From Flavobacteriales bacterium (GTDB lineage: Bacteria > Bacteroidota > Bacteroidia > Flavobacteriales_G > Salibacteraceae): 64,000 bases of DNA. Below the pieces are notes generated by a model that searched no databases, was not told the DNA's origin, and worked only from the letters and a program-made list of their open reading frames with translations. A program made the translations under genes and the position numbers. Below are positions 53,430-63,270 of the stretch, piece by piece. Position 1 is the stretch's first letter; the number at the start of each line of letters is the position of its first letter. The stretch spans positions 124,001 through 188,000 of the forward strand of contig JAGQYO010000001.1 in assembly GCA_020435995.1 (NCBI GenBank), in the 5' to 3' direction.

Positions 53430-53954
53430 ATGAAAATGTTAATGAAATCCTTGGCAATCTCCATGATTGCCATCACTTGCTTCACTATTGACGCTAGTGC
53501 GCAAAAAAAGAAAAAGGCAGATAAGGCAATGCATGTGTTTAGGTATGAAATCGAATGTATGGGTACTGGCGTTCAAGGCACGTATTTGATTAAGGTATGG
53601 TCATACTCTAAAAAGGCAACCATAGCTCAAGAATGGTCAAAGAAGGATGCTATCCATGGTGTAATTTTTAAGGGATTTGCAGGAGCTAACGGATGCCAAT
53701 CGCAAAAGCCCCTATCTAGAAACCCTGATTTAATGCAAGAACAAGAGGCATTTTTTGATGAGTTTTTTGATACAAAAACCGGTGGTTATCGTCAGTTCGT
53801 AAACTTAACGACAGATGGGGTGCCCTCTGCAGGCGATGTTCAGAAAGTAGGTAAAGAATATAAAGTAGGGCTTGTTGTGTCAGTGAATAAGGACGCACTT
53901 CGCAAATACTTAGAGGATAAGGGCATTATAAAGGGTCTGGCTTCTGGGTTTTAA
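53430..53954 (+). CDS. Small exported protein, second gene of the four-gene unit
   Basis: A 174-residue protein: signal peptide (SLAISMIAITCFTIDASAQ), a lysine-rich KKKKADK, then FRYEIECMGTGVQGTYLIKV, WSYSKKATIAQEWSKKDAIH and GVIFKGFAGANGCQSQKPL, ending GLVVSVNKDALRKYLEDKGI followed by IKGLASGF. I recall closely similar small proteins in Bacteroidales next to DUF6175 genes but know no function. Two cysteines in the mature part could pair. Lies 36 bases after the first gene and 27 before the DUF6175 gene. Confidence 0.8.
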   Translation: MKMLMKSLAISMIAITCFTIDASAQKKKKADKAMHVFRYEIECMGTGVQGTYLIKVWSYSKKATIAQEWSKKDAIHGVIFKGFAGANGCQSQKPLSRNPDLMQEQEAFFDEFFDTKTGGYRQFVNLTTDGVPSAGDVQKVGKEYKVGLVVSVNKDALRKYLEDKGIIKGLASGF

Positions 53955-53981
53955 TCAAATTGAATTATTAAATATATAGAC

Positions 53982-54938
53982 ATGAAAAAAATAGTATTAC
54001 TCCTAGCAGTTGGATTTTTATCAATAAATGTGGCTAACGCTCAAGCCAAAAAACCAACCTTAATGGTGGTTCCAAGTGATGCGTGGTGTAGCATGAATGA
54101 CTACATGCTCGAGTTTGATGACGAGGGATCTAAAGTGAGGATTCCAGATTACAAAAAGGCATTTCAAAGCGATCCAGACCTTCTGTTGGTCATAAGTAAA
54201 ATTAATGGACTAATGGCAGATCGCGGATTCCCCCTAAAAAACATGGAATCAGTTTTAAAAACCCTGGAATCAAATAGCGCTGAAGATGCCATGATGACTT
54301 CTAAAGATGGTGATGAGTCTAGCGAAAGCCCCGTTGATAAATTAAAAAAGGTGGCTAAAGCTGATATCATTATCCAAATTACTTGGAAAGTGAATGTAAC
54401 AGGGCCTAAAAAATCAATTACTTTCAACATGCAAGGTTTAGATTCATATACTGATAAGCAAGTAGCTACTGCGGCGGGAACTGGCGCTCCTTCGTTTTCG
54501 GCAGAGGTTCCAGTATTGTTAGAGGAGGCAGTGTTATCTCACATGGATAACTTCACCAATTCTCTTCAGAATCACTTTGATGACATGTTTGCCAACGGGC
54601 GTGAAGTGATTATAAGAATTAAAAAATGGGATTCGTGGGACGAAGATTTGGAATCAGAATTTGATGGTGAAGAATTAGGTGTTATTATTGAAAACTGGAT
54701 GGCTGCAAATACGGTAAGCGGTAGGTTTAGTACGACTGATGCCACCGAAAACATGATGTTGTTTGAGCAGGTTAGAATTCCTCTTTTTGAAGAGCGTAAT
54801 GGAAACCAGATTGCTATGGACACGCGTCGTTATGCCAGACAATTAAGTAAGTTTTTAAAAGATGAACCCTACAATATTCCAAATAAATTAACCACTAAGG
54901 GCCTAGGACGGGCAACTATATATTTAGGTGGTAAGTAA
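53982..54938 (+). CDS. DUF6175 family exported protein
   Basis: A 318-residue protein with signal peptide (LLLAVGFLSINVANAQ). Distinct stretches are TLMVVPSDAWCSMNDYMLEF, ISKINGLMADRGFPLKNMES, DKLKKVAKADIIIQITWKVN, GPKKSITFNMQGLDSYTDKQ, PSFSAEVPVLLEEAVLSHMD, FANGREVIIRIKKWDSWDED and TTDATENMMLFEQVRIPL. This agrees with my memory of DUF6175 proteins of Bacteroidota. The KADIIIQITWKV region and the long helical part suggest an alpha/beta periplasmic domain, perhaps of the type that builds surface or envelope complexes. Function unknown; third of four consecutive exported genes. Confidence 0.85.
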   Translation: MKKIVLLLAVGFLSINVANAQAKKPTLMVVPSDAWCSMNDYMLEFDDEGSKVRIPDYKKAFQSDPDLLLVISKINGLMADRGFPLKNMESVLKTLESNSAEDAMMTSKDGDESSESPVDKLKKVAKADIIIQITWKVNVTGPKKSITFNMQGLDSYTDKQVATAAGTGAPSFSAEVPVLLEEAVLSHMDNFTNSLQNHFDDMFANGREVIIRIKKWDSWDEDLESEFDGEELGVIIENWMAANTVSGRFSTTDATENMMLFEQVRIPLFEERNGNQIAMDTRRYARQLSKFLKDEPYNIPNKLTTKGLGRATIYLGGK

Positions 54939-54954
54939 AAAAGAAATTTAGAAT

Positions 54955-55941
54955 ATGAAAAATATAATTTCAGCTTTTGGGCTGCTTTTTCTGATGACCC
55001 TCTTGGGGTCAGAATTAAACGCTCAAAACAATGCAAGCAAAACAGATGACTTGGGTCGTATTGTACTCAACGGATATGTTTCTCCTTCGCTGGGAATTCC
55101 AGAAAGTGCAAGAAATCTATTAACAAATAGGCTCAATCAGGCCGCTACAAAAAGCGGAATGGGAGGAAGCGCGGTTAACCCTAGGTTTATAATTACGGCA
55201 AATGTGAGTGTTATTTCAAAGGATATTACACCCACTGCTCCTCCTATGACGGCTTTAACTTTAGAAGTTACGGTTTATGTAGGGGATGGAATTGAAGGAA
55301 CTAAGTTTTCAAGTGCTTCATTGAATGTTAAAGGCGTTGGAACAAATGAATCTAAGGCTTACACAGAAGCCTTGAAGCAATTGAAGTCTACAAACTCTCA
55401 AATACAAAGGTGTATTATGGAGGGGAAGACTAAAATTATTGAGTACTATAACAGCAACTGTGATTTTATACTCAAAAGCGCTCAAGCTTTAGAAGCGCAA
55501 AATGAACACGAAAAAGCCATACTTACACTCACCAGTGTACCTGAAGTTTGTAAGGAATGTCACGAGAAGTGTTTAAGCGCCATCGGGCCCGTGTTTCAAA
55601 AGCAAATTGATAAATCTTGTATGACATATTTAAATGAAGCAAGAAGTATTTGGTCGGCAAATCAGAACAGAGAAGCTGCCGAAAAAGCAGCAGCCCAATT
55701 GGGACAAATTGATCCTCAGGCAGCTTGCTTCGAAGAAGCGTCGAACTATGCAAATGAAATTGCGGTAGGAATAAAAGAAGTTGAAGGAAAGGAGTGGGAG
55801 TTTGCCATGAAACAGCAGCAAGATGAGGTTGATACGCAAAAAGCAACAATTAATGCGGCCAAAGAAGTAGCCGTAAAGTTTGCCAATGAGAAGCCCGCAG
55901 AAGTTAAAACTGAGGAGTACAAAACTGATGAATGGTGGTAA
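54955..55941 (+). CDS. Exported cysteine-rich protein, fourth gene of the four-gene unit
   Basis: A 328-residue protein with signal peptide (LLFLMTLLGSELNAQ). The first half has RIVLNGYVSPSLGIPESARN, RFIITANVSVISKDITPTAP and LTLEVTVYVGDGIEG, resembling beta-rich segments of periplasmic proteins. The second half is helical with TPR-like repeats and about seven cysteines: NCDFILKSAQALEAQNEHEK, EVCKECHEKCLSAIG, KSCMTYLNEARSIW, AACFEEASNYANEIA. The ending is charged (EEYKTDEWW). It closes the unit, followed by a hairpin terminator. No known family name. Confidence 0.8.
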   Translation: MKNIISAFGLLFLMTLLGSELNAQNNASKTDDLGRIVLNGYVSPSLGIPESARNLLTNRLNQAATKSGMGGSAVNPRFIITANVSVISKDITPTAPPMTALTLEVTVYVGDGIEGTKFSSASLNVKGVGTNESKAYTEALKQLKSTNSQIQRCIMEGKTKIIEYYNSNCDFILKSAQALEAQNEHEKAILTLTSVPEVCKECHEKCLSAIGPVFQKQIDKSCMTYLNEARSIWSANQNREAAEKAAAQLGQIDPQAACFEEASNYANEIAVGIKEVEGKEWEFAMKQQQDEVDTQKATINAAKEVAVKFANEKPAEVKTEEYKTDEWW

Positions 55942-55961
55942 TTCTTAAGGACTAAAACAGA

Positions 55962-55990
55962 GAAGGGCTGCGATGATTCGCGGCCTTTTT
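55962..55990 (+). terminator. Terminator of the DUF6175 gene unit
   Basis: AAGGGCTGCG and CGCGGCCTT form a stem of about nine base pairs with one bulged G and loop ATGATT, followed by T6. Confidence 0.75.
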
Positions 55991-56041
55991 TATGCCTTAT
56001 AATGAAGGTAAAATGCGTCTCAAATATTCCATCTCAGCGTT

Positions 56042-56049
56042 TACATTTG
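56042..56049 (+). promoter_or_regulatory. Possible -7 element of the aminopeptidase gene
   Basis: TACATTTG matches TAnnTTTG 19 bases before the ATG at 56069. No TTG is seen at the expected distance upstream. Confidence 0.35.
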
Positions 56050-56068
56050 TTCTTCCAAAAAAAACTAC

Positions 56069-57523
56069 ATGAATACTACTATAAAACACCTTTCGAAATT
56101 AAATGAGAAAGGCAATTTGATTGTCTTATGCACGTCGGAGAAGGATTTGACACATTCATTTTCCAAAGAAGAAAGTACTTATATTAAGTCTCAGTTTTCT
56201 TTAAAGACAGACTTGGTTCACATCAACCGGCTTCATCAGCACGTGTTTGTACTTAAGGTAAGTGATCATAAAGATCAGAACATAGTTAAAGAAAAGGCGA
56301 GGATCAGCGCATTTGGCGTAGCCAAACAACTCAATTCACTTAAAGCTAAGGAAACTTCCATCACAGGCTCGGTAAGCAGTGAATTGTTACTTGCTTTTGG
56401 TGAAGGCTTAGCCTTAAGCAATTACCAGTTCCTCAAATATTTTAGCGACAAAGAAGAGCGAATAAACTCTCTAAAAGTTATTGGAATCCACGGCGCAAGC
56501 GCTAAGGAAGTGTCTTCTATTTCAATGGTTGTTGATGCCACGTGTATTGCAAGAGATTTGGTAAATGAACCGCTTTCTTACCTCACGGCTGAACAATATT
56601 CGGAGGACATCAAAAAGCTTGGAAAAGCAAAAGGTTTTAAGGTCGAAGTTTTCAATAAATCAAAAATTGAATCTCTTAAAATGGGAGGTTTATTAGCAGT
56701 CAATCTTGGTTCTCCAAACCCTCCGACCTTCAACATTATGGAATGGAAGCCAGCCAATGCGGTTAACAAAAAGCCCTATGTACTTGTGGGCAAAGGTGTA
56801 GTGTACGATACGGGAGGAGTTAGCTTAAAACCTACGGCTAATTCAATGGATTATATGAAATGCGATATGGGCGGAAGTGCCACCGTTGTGGGAGCCATGA
56901 GCGTTATTTCGGATGCCAAGCTACCCATTCATATCATTGGTTTGGTGCCAGCTACCGAGAACCGTCCCGGAGGCAATGCATACGTGCCAGGGGACGTGAT
57001 TACCATGCACAATGGAATGACGGTAGAAGTTCTCAATACCGATGCTGAAGGGCGCATGATTCTTGCGGATGCACTTTCTTATGCTAGAAAATACAAACCA
57101 GAATTAGTAATTGATTTAGCCACACTTACTGGAGCTGCTTTAAGAGCTATTGGTGATCAAGGAATGATTTCAATGGGAACAGCCGACCAATCGGTACAAG
57201 ATGAATTAATTGAATCGGGTTATAGCACTTACGAGCGTGTAGTTCAGTTTCCGTTTTGGGATGAATATGGGGAACAAATCAAATCTAAAATTGCCGACAT
57301 TAAAAACTTGGGTGGCCCAGAAGCGGGAATGATTACCGCAGGCAAGTTTTTGGAACATTTTACATTAGATGAAAAAAAGAACCCAGCATATCCTTATATC
57401 CATTTGGATATTGCAGGGGTTGCATACCATCATTCTGAAAAAAATTATAGAGGCGTTGAAGGAAGCGGTGTTGGCGTTAGGCTTCTATTTGATTTTTTCT
57501 CAAAGAAGGCAAAAAAGAAATAA
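56069..57523 (+). CDS. Leucyl aminopeptidase, M17 family
   Basis: A 484-residue cytosolic peptidase. The two-metal centre is seen in LVGKGVVYDTGGVSLKPTAN (Lys, Asp), YMKCDMGGSATVVGAM (Asp) and the M17 signature VEVLNTDAEGRMILADALSY (Asp, Glu, Arg). N-terminal domain (residues 1-170) is the usual poorly conserved one. It releases N-terminal residues from peptides. Full length. Three bases before the pdxA start; the two probably share a transcript. Confidence 0.94.
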   Translation: MNTTIKHLSKLNEKGNLIVLCTSEKDLTHSFSKEESTYIKSQFSLKTDLVHINRLHQHVFVLKVSDHKDQNIVKEKARISAFGVAKQLNSLKAKETSITGSVSSELLLAFGEGLALSNYQFLKYFSDKEERINSLKVIGIHGASAKEVSSISMVVDATCIARDLVNEPLSYLTAEQYSEDIKKLGKAKGFKVEVFNKSKIESLKMGGLLAVNLGSPNPPTFNIMEWKPANAVNKKPYVLVGKGVVYDTGGVSLKPTANSMDYMKCDMGGSATVVGAMSVISDAKLPIHIIGLVPATENRPGGNAYVPGDVITMHNGMTVEVLNTDAEGRMILADALSYARKYKPELVIDLATLTGAALRAIGDQGMISMGTADQSVQDELIESGYSTYERVVQFPFWDEYGEQIKSKIADIKNLGGPEAGMITAGKFLEHFTLDEKKNPAYPYIHLDIAGVAYHHSEKNYRGVEGSGVGVRLLFDFFSKKAKKK

Positions 57524-57526
57524 CCA

Positions 57527-58573
57527 TTGAGTGATACTAAGTTAAGAGTAGGAATTTCAGTTGGTGACATCAACGGAATAGGATTAGAGGTTATCATTAA
57601 AACCTTTATGGATAACCGCATGTTTGATTATTGCACGCCAATTATTTATGGTTCCAAACAGGTTTGTGGCGATTATCGCAAAAATCTTGGAATTCAAGAT
57701 TTTAGCTTCAACTACATTCCGGATGCTTCAAATGCGAACCCCAAAAAGGCGAATGTTGTGGAGGTTTGGAAGGAAGAAGTTGAGCTAAACATAGGAAAGT
57801 CAACGGCCCAAGGGGGTATTTACGCATTGAAATCACTTGAAGCAGCCACGCGAGATTTGGCTTCTAGCAAGCTCGACGTACTTGTTACTGCCCCTATTAA
57901 CAAAAAGAACATTCAATCAGAAGGCTTTAATTTTCCTGGCCATACAGAATATTTGGCTGATTATGCCAATGTGGATAACCCGCTAATGATTATGACCTAT
58001 GAAGACTTGAGAGTTGCAACTATTACGGGTCACATTCCGCTGAAGTCTGTGGCGCAGACCTTGTCCATGGAACTAATCATAGATAAAATTGAAGTGTTTC
58101 ATAAATCACTCAAAACCGATTTTTTAATTGAAAGACCACTTATTGCACTACTAGGGTTAAATCCTCACTCGGGAGATGAAGGAACTATCGGAACAGAAGA
58201 GCAAGATGTGATTATTCCTGCCATAAAGAAAGTATCTGAAAAAGGCATTATGGCTTTCGGGCCATATCCGGCTGATGGGTTTTTCGCTTCCAGCTCGTTC
58301 CAAAAATTCGATGGCATTTTATCCATGTATCACGATCAGGGACTAACGCCTTTTAAAACGCTTACCTTTGATCAAGGTGTAAACTATACTGCAGGATTGC
58401 CAATTGTTCGCACTTCACCCGATCACGGAACGGCGTATGACATTGCGGGTAAGGGTGTAGCTTCTGAGAGTTCTTTTCGCAACGCAATTTTTGAAGCAAT
58501 TCGAATTTTTCAGAATCGAAAAGACGAAAAAAAGTTGCTCGAAAACGCCTTGGAAGTTAAACCTTCGAAATAG
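57527..58573 (+). CDS. pdxA: 4-hydroxythreonine-4-phosphate dehydrogenase
   Basis: PdxA oxidises 4-phosphohydroxythreonine in vitamin B6 synthesis. The 348-residue sequence has LRVGISVGDINGIGLEVIIK, VTAPINKKNIQSEGFNFPGH, HTEYLADYANVDN, LGLNPHSGDEGTIGTEEQDV and SMYHDQGLTPFKTL with metal-binding histidines. The start is TTG at 57527, three bases after the aminopeptidase stop; no ATG precedes the first strand. Length matches Bacteroidota PdxA. Confidence 0.95.
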   Translation: MSDTKLRVGISVGDINGIGLEVIIKTFMDNRMFDYCTPIIYGSKQVCGDYRKNLGIQDFSFNYIPDASNANPKKANVVEVWKEEVELNIGKSTAQGGIYALKSLEAATRDLASSKLDVLVTAPINKKNIQSEGFNFPGHTEYLADYANVDNPLMIMTYEDLRVATITGHIPLKSVAQTLSMELIIDKIEVFHKSLKTDFLIERPLIALLGLNPHSGDEGTIGTEEQDVIIPAIKKVSEKGIMAFGPYPADGFFASSSFQKFDGILSMYHDQGLTPFKTLTFDQGVNYTAGLPIVRTSPDHGTAYDIAGKGVASESSFRNAIFEAIRIFQNRKDEKKLLENALEVKPSK

Positions 58574-58619
58574 GACCTACCTATTTTCACTAAGGCTATA
58601 TATCTAATTTAGATTTTAT

Positions 58620-58627
58620 TACATTTG
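58620..58627 (+). promoter_or_regulatory. Possible -7 element of the yceD-rpmF-plsX-fabH unit
   Basis: TACATTTG lies 22 bases before the yceD ATG. A CCCC-TAATTT-GGGG dyad (58631-58644) sits between it and the ATG and includes the GGGGGAG that could act as ribosome-binding sequence. No TTG at the expected distance. Confidence 0.4.
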
Positions 58628-58649
58628 CCGCCCCTAATTTGGGGGAGTT

Positions 58650-59159
58650 ATGAAGGCATACGAAGTTAAATTCTCGGGTTTAAAAAATGGCATTCATTCC
58701 TTTGAATTCGAAATAGGGAAGGCGTTCTTTAATCATTTCAATAATGGGGAGCTAGCAAACCATGATGTAGAAGGGGGTGAATTAAACCTGACACTACAAA
58801 TGGAAAAAAAAGAGACCATGCTTTTGCTTGATTTCGCGCTAGCGGGAAAAGTTTTCTTGCCTTGTTCGGTTTGTAACGACCGATTAGACTGGGAAATCGA
58901 AAGTACTCCTAGAATTGTTGGAAAGTTTAGCAATGAAGAATTATGGCACGAAGATGACGTGATTCACATAGGCTCACATGAACATAAAATTGATTTATCG
59001 GAGTTGATTTATCAGTTTATTTGTTTGGAAATTCCTATGCGAGTGGCTCATGATGAAGGAAAATGTAATTCCAAAGTGCTTGAAGAGTTAGAAAAAAGAA
59101 GAATAACAGAAAGTGATGAGGCAGATCCACGTTGGGCTGCTTTGAAAAATTTGAAATAA
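58650..59159 (+). CDS. YceD/DUF177 family protein
   Basis: A 169-residue protein with the DUF177 signature: [19 protein letters not shown], then [20 protein letters not shown] followed by [10 protein letters not shown], and a C-terminus [13 protein letters not shown]. The cysteines in CSVC and GKC are typical. YceD is nearly always encoded directly before rpmF, as here (10-base gap), and is linked to 23S rRNA maturation or rRNA-level control in work on other bacteria. ATG 58650. Confidence 0.92.
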   Translation: MKAYEVKFSGLKNGIHSFEFEIGKAFFNHFNNGELANHDVEGGELNLTLQMEKKETMLLLDFALAGKVFLPCSVCNDRLDWEIESTPRIVGKFSNEELWHEDDVIHIGSHEHKIDLSELIYQFICLEIPMRVAHDEGKCNSKVLEELEKRRITESDEADPRWAALKNLK

Positions 59160-59169
59160 ACAGGAAATT

Positions 59170-59361
59170 ATGGCGCATCCTAAACGCAAAACGAGCAAAA
59201 CCAGAAGAGATAAAAGAAGAACTCACTATAAGGCCGTTGCCCCTACGGTAGCTACATGTACTACTACAGGTCAGCCACATTTGTATCACAGAGCTCATTG
59301 GTTCGAAGGAAAACTTTACTACCGTGGTAAGGTAGTGATGGAGAAAGAAACGGAGAATTAA
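59170..59361 (+). CDS. rpmF: 50S ribosomal protein L32
   Basis: A 63-residue basic protein starting [20 protein letters not shown] with the L32 signature and a middle of [16 protein letters not shown]. The zinc-binding cysteines usual in many L32 proteins are reduced to one, so this is a zinc-free type, as in other Bacteroidota. Between yceD and plsX, its standard place. Confidence 0.96.
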   Translation: MAHPKRKTSKTRRDKRRTHYKAVAPTVATCTTTGQPHLYHRAHWFEGKLYYRGKVVMEKETEN

Positions 59362-59400
59362 TATAAAGTTCTATTTTAGCTATCCTTTTGCTTAAAAGGT

Positions 59401-60339
59401 ATGCGGTTAGGGCTTGATATTTATGGGGGCGATTTTGCCCCAGAATGCACAATTCTGGGGGCGATTGAGGCTCGTAAAGAGATTTCTGAAGAGATCGATA
59501 TTGTTCTTTTTGGTGATAGGAAGTCTATTATGAAGAGGGTTGAGGCCGAAGGCGTTGACCCTTATTTATTTAATTATATCCACACCACAGCCTCCATTGA
59601 GATGGCCGACCATCCGGCAAAAGCATTTAAATCCAAACCTAATTCAAGTATTTCGTTGGGTTTTAGTCTTCTTAAAAAAGGGGAAATTGATGTTTTTGCA
59701 AGTGCGGGAAATTCGGGCGCTATGTTAGTCGGTGCGATGTTAACCGTGAGGGCCACTGAAGGGGTTATAAGACCAAGTATAACCTCAGGAATTCCACGGC
59801 CTGATGGCAAAATGACCATCGTTCTCGATGTGGGTATTAACGTAGATTGTAAGCCAGATGTGCTTTACCAATTTGGCATATTGGGATCGGTATACGCTAG
59901 ACGGGTATATGGAGTAGAAGCACCTAAAGTGGGCTTGTTGAATATTGGAGAGGAAGAAAAAAAGGGTAACATCACTGTTCAGGCTGCATACAGTTTAATG
60001 AAAGAATCAACAGATTTCAATTTTATTGGAAATGTGGAAGGCCGTGATCTTTTCAGCTCCGACGTGGATGTGATAGTCTGTGATGGATTTACGGGAAATG
60101 TGGTATTAAAAGAAGCGGAGGCCTTTTATTCTTTAATCAAAAAGCAAGGAATAGAAAACGAATTCTTTGACCGATTTAATTATGAAAAATATGGTGGCAC
60201 CCCTATATTAGGTGTCAATGGAAACGTTATTATTGGCCACGGAATTTCAAGTCCGTTGGCTATTAAAAATATGCTTAAACTTTCTTTGGAAGTAGCACAG
60301 GCAAAATTGTCGGAAAACATTAAAATCGCCTTTCAATAA
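59401..60339 (+). CDS. plsX: Phosphate acyltransferase PlsX
   Basis: PlsX makes acyl-phosphate from acyl-ACP for phospholipid synthesis. The 312-residue protein has [40 protein letters not shown] followed by [30 protein letters not shown], and [20 protein letters not shown]. In most homologues the start is G(V)DxMGGDxAP; here it is DIYGGDFAP, as in other Bacteroidota. A hairpin with CCTTTT and AAAAGG (59384-59399) ends just before ATG 59401. The stop overlaps fabH (TAATG). Confidence 0.95.
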   Translation: MRLGLDIYGGDFAPECTILGAIEARKEISEEIDIVLFGDRKSIMKRVEAEGVDPYLFNYIHTTASIEMADHPAKAFKSKPNSSISLGFSLLKKGEIDVFASAGNSGAMLVGAMLTVRATEGVIRPSITSGIPRPDGKMTIVLDVGINVDCKPDVLYQFGILGSVYARRVYGVEAPKVGLLNIGEEEKKGNITVQAAYSLMKESTDFNFIGNVEGRDLFSSDVDVIVCDGFTGNVVLKEAEAFYSLIKKQGIENEFFDRFNYEKYGGTPILGVNGNVIIGHGISSPLAIKNMLKLSLEVAQAKLSENIKIAFQ

Positions 60340-61334
60340 TGGCAAAAATACGCGCTGCAATTACAGCAATTGGTGGGTACGTCCCAGAGGATATTCTTTC
60401 GAATGATGATTTAGCCAAGATGGTTGACACCAATGATGAATGGATCACCTCACGTACAGGAATTAAAGAACGAAGAATATTAAAAACACCTGGTGGTGGA
60501 GCATCTGACATCGCGGTTCCCGCGGTTTTAGAATTATGCGAGAAAAGAGGTATTTCGCCTTTGGAAATTGATCTGTTGATATGCGGAACAGTAACGGGCG
60601 ATTATAATTTTCCGAGCACTGCTAATATCATTTGTGATAAAATAGGTGCCAAAAATGCCTGGAGCTTCGATGTAGGTGCGGCTTGTTCTGGGTTTATTTA
60701 CAGCCTTAGTACTGGTTCTCAGTTTATTGAAACGGGTAAATATAAAAAGGTAGTTGTTGTAGGAGTAGATAAAATGAGCTCCATAATAAACTATGAAGAC
60801 CGAGCGACCTGTGTCATTTTTGGAGATGGTGGCGGAGCTGTGTTGCTTGAGCCTACTGAAGAAGAAGTTGGAATTATGGATTTTGAACTTCATTCTGATG
60901 GATCAGGTGCACAGTATTTAAGGCAACCAGCTGGAGGTTCGGTTAAACCTGCATCACACGAAACGGTAGACAATCTGGAACATTTTGTTTTTCAAGAAGG
61001 GAAGCAAGTTTTTAAATTTGCTGTTATCAATATGGCCGATGTTTCGGAAAGCATAATGAAGAAAAATAAGTTGACGGGAGAAACGGTGGACTGGTTGGTG
61101 CCTCATCAGGCCAATCTTCGAATAATTGATGCAACAGCTCATCGCATGGAATTGGATCCAGCGAAGGTCATGATCAACATTCAAAAATTTGGTAACACAA
61201 CATCAGGTACCATCCCGCTTTGCCTTTGGGAGTGGGAGAAAAAATTAAAGAAAGGCGACAATATTATTTTGTCTGCATTTGGAGGAGGGTTTACGTGGGG
61301 TGCAGTGTACCTAAAATGGGCCTATAATTCTTAA
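60339..61334 (+). CDS. fabH: Beta-ketoacyl-ACP synthase III
   Basis: FabH starts fatty acid synthesis by condensing acyl-CoA with malonyl-ACP. The 331-residue sequence contains the catalytic Cys in [14 protein letters not shown], His in [15 protein letters not shown] and Asn in [16 protein letters not shown], plus [12 protein letters not shown] and [17 protein letters not shown]. It overlaps plsX by one base (TAATG). Length normal. Confidence 0.97.
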   Translation: MAKIRAAITAIGGYVPEDILSNDDLAKMVDTNDEWITSRTGIKERRILKTPGGGASDIAVPAVLELCEKRGISPLEIDLLICGTVTGDYNFPSTANIICDKIGAKNAWSFDVGAACSGFIYSLSTGSQFIETGKYKKVVVVGVDKMSSIINYEDRATCVIFGDGGGAVLLEPTEEEVGIMDFELHSDGSGAQYLRQPAGGSVKPASHETVDNLEHFVFQEGKQVFKFAVINMADVSESIMKKNKLTGETVDWLVPHQANLRIIDATAHRMELDPAKVMINIQKFGNTTSGTIPLCLWEWEKKLKKGDNIILSAFGGGFTWGAVYLKWAYNS

Positions 61335-61372
61335 GAAGTATACATTTGTTCATCTAACAAAATTCAATTTCT

Positions 61373-61879
61373 ATGAAATTAGAAGAAATACAAGCTTTGA
61401 TAAAATTCGTTTCGAAAAGCGGCGTAAGCGAAGTAGAATTAGAAATGAATGACATTAAATTGGTCATTAAAACAGAAAAGGAAGGAAAAGCAAAAGCGAG
61501 TGCCGAGCTAGAGCGGCACATGTATCAAGCGGCAATTCCTCAAATGGTGCCTGTTCAGTCGAATCCCGCGCCAGTAGCTCCTGCAGCTTCTGCTCCGGTA
61601 GCTGAAGCCCCTAAACAGGCTGCCGTCAAAGACTCTAATTATATTGAGATAAAATCTCCAATGATTGGAACTTTTTATCGCTCTGCTGGCCCAGATAAAC
61701 CACCTTTTAAGAACGTAGGAGACGATATTAAACCTGGTGATGTCATCTGTATTATTGAGGCAATGAAGTTGTTCAACGAAATTGAATCGGAAATAAGCGG
61801 AAAAGTAGTTAAGGTACTTGTTGATGATGCCAGTCCTGTTGAATATGATCAACCATTGTTTTTGGTAGATCCTAGCTAA
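61373..61879 (+). CDS. accB: Acetyl-CoA carboxylase biotin carboxyl carrier protein
   Basis: A 168-residue BCCP. N-terminal helical part (KLEEIQALIKFVSKSGVSEV), Ala/Pro-rich linker (about residues 62-82: QSNPAPVAPAASAPVAEAP), then the biotinyl domain: YIEIKSPMIGTFYRSAGPDK, the biotinylated lysine in CIIEAMKLFNEIESEI and a final VEYDQPLFLV. Works with AccC encoded 29 bases downstream. A TACATTTG at 61341-61348 could be an internal promoter. Confidence 0.96.
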   Translation: MKLEEIQALIKFVSKSGVSEVELEMNDIKLVIKTEKEGKAKASAELERHMYQAAIPQMVPVQSNPAPVAPAASAPVAEAPKQAAVKDSNYIEIKSPMIGTFYRSAGPDKPPFKNVGDDIKPGDVICIIEAMKLFNEIESEISGKVVKVLVDDASPVEYDQPLFLVDPS

Positions 61880-61908
61880 TTCAGCATAATTCATTCAAAA
61901 AATAAGTT

Positions 61909-63270
61909 ATGGGTAAGAAGCATTCAACGCTTTTCAAAAAAATACTGATCGCGAATAGGGGTGAAATAGCCCTTCGAATTATTCGCACATGTAAGGAAAT
62001 GGGAATTCACACCGTGGCGGTTTATTCAACAGCCGATAAGGATAGTTTGCCCGTGAGATTTGCCGACGAAGCTGTTTGCATCGGCCCGCCATCGAGCTTA
62101 GATTCCTACTTAAAAATTCCAAATATCATAGCAGCGGCAGAAATCACAAATGCTGATGCCATTCACCCAGGCTATGGCTTTTTATCTGAAAACGCAAAAT
62201 TTTCGAAAATTTGCCAAGAGCACGGAATAAAATTTATTGGTGCAAGCCCAGAAATGATCGAAGAAATGGGTGATAAGGCCTCCGCCAAAGCAACTATGCT
62301 TGCAGCTGGGGTTCCTTGTGTTCCCGGATCGCCTGGCTTGCTTAAAGACGGAAAGCACGCCCTTAAGATTGCGAAGGAAATAGGACTCCCTGTAATGATG
62401 AAGGCAACTGCTGGAGGTGGTGGAAAAGGTATGCGTGTGGTCTGGAAAGAAGAGGATGTAGAACCATTCTTAGAAGCAATACAGCGAGAGGCAGCCGCAG
62501 CATTTGGAAATGACGGTGTGTATATGGAAAAGTTCGTAGAGGAACCTCGTCACATTGAAATTCAAATAGCAGGCGACATGTATGGCAAAGTTTGCCACAT
62601 GAGTGAAAGAGATTGCTCTATTCAGCGTCGCCATCAAAAACTTGTGGAGGAAACCCCTTCTCCGTTTATGACCGCTGCTTTGAGAAAAGCGATGGGTGAG
62701 GCTGCCATAAAAGCTGCTAAAGCGGTGAACTACGAAGGTGTAGGTACCGTGGAATTCCTAGTGGACAAGCACCGCAATTTCTATTTTATGGAAATGAACA
62801 CCCGAATTCAAGTAGAGCACACCATCACTGAGGAAGTCATCGGGTGGGATTTAATAAAGGAACAAATAAAAATAGCTGCTGGAGAACCAATTACAGGTAA
62901 AAATTACACCCCACAGGCTCATGCAATTCAGTGCCGCATTAATGCCGAAGATCCATTTAATAATTGGATGCCAAGCCCTGGGCGAATCACTGAATATCAC
63001 GAACCAGGAGGAATAGGAATTCGAATCGACACTCACGTATATGCTGGATACACCATTCCACCAAATTATGATTCTATGGTTTCGAAGCTTATTACAGTAG
63101 CACAATCAAGAGAAGAGGCGATTCGAAAAATGGAAAGAGCGTTAGGTGAGTATATCGTAGAAGGTGTTAAAACTACCATTCCTTTTCATCAAAAACTCAT
63201 GGCAAACGAACGTTTTAGGGCGGGAGATTTTACAACAAAGTTTTTGGAAGAGTGGGACTATAAGGCTTAA
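61909..63270 (+). CDS. accC: Acetyl-CoA carboxylase biotin carboxylase
   Basis: A 453-residue ATP-grasp enzyme that carboxylates the BCCP biotin. Motifs: [60 protein letters not shown] (ATP loop), [57 protein letters not shown]. Length is normal. The stop shares the palindrome TTAA (63267-63270) with the convergent M23 peptidase. Confidence 0.97.
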   Translation: MGKKHSTLFKKILIANRGEIALRIIRTCKEMGIHTVAVYSTADKDSLPVRFADEAVCIGPPSSLDSYLKIPNIIAAAEITNADAIHPGYGFLSENAKFSKICQEHGIKFIGASPEMIEEMGDKASAKATMLAAGVPCVPGSPGLLKDGKHALKIAKEIGLPVMMKATAGGGGKGMRVVWKEEDVEPFLEAIQREAAAAFGNDGVYMEKFVEEPRHIEIQIAGDMYGKVCHMSERDCSIQRRHQKLVEETPSPFMTAALRKAMGEAAIKAAKAVNYEGVGTVEFLVDKHRNFYFMEMNTRIQVEHTITEEVIGWDLIKEQIKIAAGEPITGKNYTPQAHAIQCRINAEDPFNNWMPSPGRITEYHEPGGIGIRIDTHVYAGYTIPPNYDSMVSKLITVAQSREEAIRKMERALGEYIVEGVKTTIPFHQKLMANERFRAGDFTTKFLEEWDYKA

